Assembly: GCF_030546575.1 (NCBI RefSeq)
Contig: NZ_JAUOTN010000004.1
Location: forward strand, 372,001 to 436,000
Direction of reading: 5' to 3'
Length of the DNA: 64,000 bases
Source of the DNA: Pontibacter coccineus
GTDB taxonomy: Bacteria; Bacteroidota; Bacteroidia; Cytophagales; Hymenobacteraceae
Below the pieces are notes generated by a model. That model saw nothing but the letters and a program-made list of their open reading frames with translations, ran no database searches and was not told where the DNA came from. Shown here piece after piece: positions 62,017 through 64,000 of the stretch. Numbering within the stretch: the first letter of the stretch is position 1; each line of letters begins with the position of its first letter. A program made the translations under genes and the position numbers.

Positions 62017-62976
62017 TTAAAAGTCCTCGTCGAGCGAAAAAACGTTTTTGTCTTTGTCGCCCATCACGCCGGCTTTCTGGTACTCGCCCACGCGCTTCTC
62101 GAAGAAGTTGGTCTTGCCCTGCAGCGAGATCATCTCCATAAAGTCGAACGGGTTGGTGGCGTTGTAGAGCTTGCTGCAGCCCAGCGACACAAGCAGGCGG
62201 TCGGCTACGAACTCGATGTACTGGCTCATCAGCTTGGCATTCATGCCGATCAGATCTACCGGCAGTGCGTCCGTCACGAACTCCTTCTCAAATTCCACTG
62301 CGTCGCCAATGATTTCAAGCACACGGCTCTCAGGCAATTTCTCGTTCAGCATAGAGTAGAGCAGGCAGGCGAAGTCGCAATGCAGGCCTTCGTCGCGGGA
62401 GATCAGTTCGTTCGAGAACGTCAGACCAGGCATCAGGCCACGCTTCTTCAGCCAAAAGATAGAGCAGAAAGAACCGGAGAAGAAGATACCTTCCACAGCT
62501 GCAAAAGCGATCAGGCGCTCGGTGAAGTTCTCGCTGTTGATCCACTTCAGGGCCCACTCGCCTTTTTTCTTCACGCACGGCACCGTCTCCAGTGCATTGA
62601 ACAGGTAGTCTTTCTCTGACTGCTTCTTTATATAGGTGTCGATCAGCAGGGAGTAGGTTTCCGCGTGGATGTTCTCCATCATGATCTGGAAGCCATAGAA
62701 GCAGCGCGCCTCCGGAAGCTGCACCTCCTGCATGAAGTTGATGGCCAGGTTCTCGTTTACGATGCCGTCGGAGGCGGCGAAGAAGGCCAGTACGTGGCTG
62801 ATGAAGTGGCGTTCACCGTCGTTCAGGTTCTCCCAGTCTTTCTGGTCCTGCGACAGGTCAATCTCCTCGGCAGTCCAGAAGCTGGCTTCTGCCTTCTTAT
62901 ACATTTGCCACACCTCGTCGTGCTGTATCGGAAATAAAACAAAGCGATTTGGGTTCTCTTGTAGTATTGGCTCCAT
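62017..62976 (-). CDS. nrdB: Ribonucleoside-diphosphate reductase class Ia, beta subunit
   Basis: A 319-residue small subunit with the di-iron site of class Ia: D70 in [12 protein letters not shown]101 and H104 in [11 protein letters not shown], the radical tyrosine Y108 in the same segment, and later Glu and His in the [12 protein letters not shown] phrase. The [10 protein letters not shown] and EARCFYGFQ phrases match the eukaryote-like R2 branch more than E. coli NrdB. It makes the stable tyrosyl radical for NrdA. It is transcribed first, then the spacer and nrdA. Confidence 0.96.
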   Translation of the reverse strand: MEPILQENPNRFVLFPIQHDEVWQMYKKAEASFWTAEEIDLSQDQKDWENLNDGERHFISHVLAFFAASDGIVNENLAINFMQEVQLPEARCFYGFQIMMENIHAETYSLLIDTYIKKQSEKDYLFNALETVPCVKKKGEWALKWINSENFTERLIAFAAVEGIFFSGSFCSIFWLKKRGLMPGLTFSNELISRDEGLHCDFACLLYSMLNEKLPESRVLEIIGDAVEFEKEFVTDALPVDLIGMNAKLMSQYIEFVADRLLVSLGCSKLYNATNPFDFMEMISLQGKTNFFEKRVGEYQKAGVMGDKDKNVFSLDEDF

Positions 62977-63091
62977 GCTCGTAAACTTTAATGTTTTTAA
63001 ACTTACAGCGACACTTCGTTGCTGTTTTATCTGATGTCAAACTCAATAGACAGTGCACCTTGTGATGCATGCGTTTGAGATAACAGGATTT

Positions 63092-63099
63092 CAAATATA
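63092..63099 (-). promoter_or_regulatory. -7 type element for nrdB
   Basis: On the minus strand this reads TATATTTG, an exact TAnnTTTG match, about 115 nt before the nrdB ATG. No clear -33 TTTG at the usual distance. Confidence 0.38.
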
Positions 63100-63196
63100 G
63101 GGATAAGAACTTGAATTGGCGGGCTAAAGTTGTTCAATTTATTAACACTTTGTTAAGTAGTTGATTTTCTGAAAATTGGGTCGAAATCAACAGCCT

Positions 63197-63218
63197 TGTT
63201 AACATGATAATGTTAACA
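63197..63218. promoter_or_regulatory. TGTTAACAT inverted repeat, possible operator
   Basis: TGTTAACAT (63197-63205) and ATGTTAACA (63210-63218) are perfect 9-bp arms around GATA. TGTTAA recurs at 63151 and 63260, and TTAACA at 63142. Confidence 0.45.
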
Positions 63219-63497
63219 TATATAATGTCCTAAATATAGCAAATGAAATATTAATTCATTGTTAAGTGAAGGAAAGTGCAACCACCGAGTGCATACTGGG
63301 GTATTTGGGGCGTTGTGAGCGGGGTAAAATCCAAAAGTTTGCCATTTGAGCTCCTTTGCAGGAGATGGGTGCTGTCTGGATTTTCTGGCTGCTGTGGAAA
63401 ACGCGGTTTTCGGAGGCGGCTGTCAAAGTGTTGCGGACTAGCGTGTTATGCTTGTTTTTAAAGGGTGCAAAAATATGGAGTGGAGATTTCAACAGCG

Positions 63498-63519
63498 TTA
63501 TCCACATAGTTGTGCATAA
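63498..63519. promoter_or_regulatory. Inverted pair of perfect DnaA boxes
   Basis: TTATCCACA (63498-63506, + strand) and TGTGCATAA (63511-63519), the latter being TTATGCACA on the minus strand, are both exact TTATNCACA matches, with 4 nt between them. Confidence 0.65.
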
Positions 63520-63554
63520 GGTCTGGAAAAACAGAAAGAATTAAGGAGCAATGA

Positions 63555-63586
63555 TTTGCATATTAAATATAAGACCGCTAATTTTG
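63555..63586 (+). promoter_or_regulatory. rplU promoter candidate
   Basis: TTTG (63555-63558) and TAATTTTG (63579-63586; exact TAnnTTTG) separated by 20 nt, the best promoter match in the window. Confidence 0.65.
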
Positions 63587-63622
63587 CAGACTTAAAATTT
63601 TTTAAATCATACATTGAAGCTG

Positions 63623-63931
63623 ATGTACGCAATTGTAGAAATCGCAGGTCAACAGACCAAAGTAGAGGCCGGAAGGTTCATCTACGCTAACAAGCTTTCC
63701 GGCAATGATGGTGACGCCGTTGAGTTCGCCAATGTTCTTCTTACTGATGATAATGGCACTATTACTTTAGGTGCTCCTTTCGTTAGCGGTGTTAAAGTGG
63801 TTGGTAAAATCCTTGGCAACGTGAAAGGCGACAAAGTAATCGTTTTCAAAAAGAAGAGAAGAAAAGGCTATCGTAAGAAGAATGGTCACCGCCAGCACTT
63901 CACGAAAGTCCTGATCGAGAGCATTGGATAA
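63623..63931 (+). CDS. rplU: 50S ribosomal protein L21
   Basis: A 102-residue ribosomal protein from ATG 63623 (MYAIVEIAGQQTKVEAGRFI). It matches L21 throughout, including KVVGKILGNVKGDKVIVFKKKRRKGYRKKNGHRQ, of which only the basic RRKGYRKKNGHRQ is the rRNA-binding signature, and the terminal HFTKVLIESI. The frame is open from TTG 63614, but the family starts at MYA. rpmA (L27) normally follows and probably lies just beyond the window end. Confidence 0.97.
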   Translation: MYAIVEIAGQQTKVEAGRFIYANKLSGNDGDAVEFANVLLTDDNGTITLGAPFVSGVKVVGKILGNVKGDKVIVFKKKRRKGYRKKNGHRQHFTKVLIESIG

Positions 63932-64000
63932 GCAGTAAGAAGAAATTAAACGTTGAATTCTTCAGGTGTTTCATCACCCTGAGTAAATAGTTAAACAAAA

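Larger units (their letters stand above)
62977..63622. other. 646-nt divergent spacer between nrdB and rplU, oriC-like or DnaA-regulated
   Basis: AT-rich in its centre (63121-63270) with an inverted repeat and several TGTTAA elements, a pair of perfect DnaA boxes near 63498-63519, an 8/9 DnaA-box match near 63139-63147, another near 63393-63401, and the rplU promoter at 63555-63586. No reading frame seems real. Confidence 0.55.

Noticed and set aside
1..64000. tRNA, rRNA, tmRNA or other structured RNA genes
   Set aside because: I looked for the T-loop GGTTCGAATCC-type box and for known RNA landmarks and found none convincing; a covariance-model scan would be the decisive test.

Overview
The window looks like a chromosomal segment of a pigmented Cytophagales bacterium of the Bacteroidota, probably Hymenobacteraceae and Pontibacter-like. 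That placement is inferred. It rests on four secreted proteins with C-terminal type IX secretion (T9SS) sorting domains, several start-proximal promoter elements of the Bacteroidota TAnnTTTG type, the near absence of Shine-Dalgarno sites, Bacteroidota-restricted families (DUF4105, DUF4783, a DUF6952-like protein), and a flexixanthin-type carotenoid gene pair (crtD-like and cruF). I saw no rRNA, tRNA, CRISPR array, insertion sequence or prophage. Most of the window is ordinary core genome of about 50-55% GC, with AT-rich islets around the T9SS cargo genes and one SIR2-like gene.

Layout. 1-11.6 kb: thioredoxin-fold exported protein, bacterial eRF1-like (baeRF) protein, radical SAM/SPASM enzyme, MscS channel, a 58-residue FeoB-associated Cys-rich protein, suhB with a DUF4105 membrane protein, rsmI, pterin carbinolamine dehydratase, a stress islet (SDR dehydrogenase plus two hydrophilin-like small proteins), and a PPP-type phosphatase. 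12-21.4 kb: two T9SS cargo proteins, the second of 2041 residues with about 17 IPT/TIG domains. 21.5-32.3 kb: glyA, tatC, rpiB, a polytopic membrane protein, rbfA, a methyltransferase, a LolC/E-type permease, a lipoprotein and a SNF2 helicase. 32.9-40.4 kb: SRPBCC protein, SanA-like protein, crtD-like and cruF, a TetR regulator, thioredoxin with its small partner, a Tll0287-like haem lipoprotein, prfA and a small membrane protein. 40.4-54.7 kb: beta-helix lipoprotein, YjbQ, M43 protease with T9SS tail, gpmI, DUF4783, nadC, methyltransferase and ZIP transporter, RlpA-like lipoprotein, hydrolase, and small proteins including a 59-residue membrane protein and an Hsp20-like protein. 55-59.2 kb: a fourth T9SS cargo gene, small unknowns and an isolated SIR2-like gene. 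59.2-64 kb: nrdA, nrdB and rplU, with a DnaA-box-bearing AT-rich spacer between nrdB and rplU.

The strongest unexplained signal is an octamer, AGGTATAG (often extended to CAGGTATAGC). By eye I find roughly 45 copies in this orientation and about 20 in the reverse, against about one per strand expected by chance. It occurs in genes and spacers alike and is densest in spacers. Other leads are the orphan SIR2-like putative NADase (58127-59149), the inverted pair of perfect DnaA boxes with clustered TGTTAA elements upstream of nrdBA (possible origin or DnaA-controlled promoter), a perfect CRP-like palindrome placed like a class II activator site at the thioredoxin promoter, and spacers whose two ends carry complementary low-complexity tracts.

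Functional links: crtD-like and cruF would act together in acyclic-end carotenoid modification; nrdB and nrdA form a class Ia ribonucleotide reductase; thioredoxin may be its reductant; rbfA, rsmI, prfA and rplU belong to translation; the T9SS cargo proteins depend on secretion machinery not present in this window.
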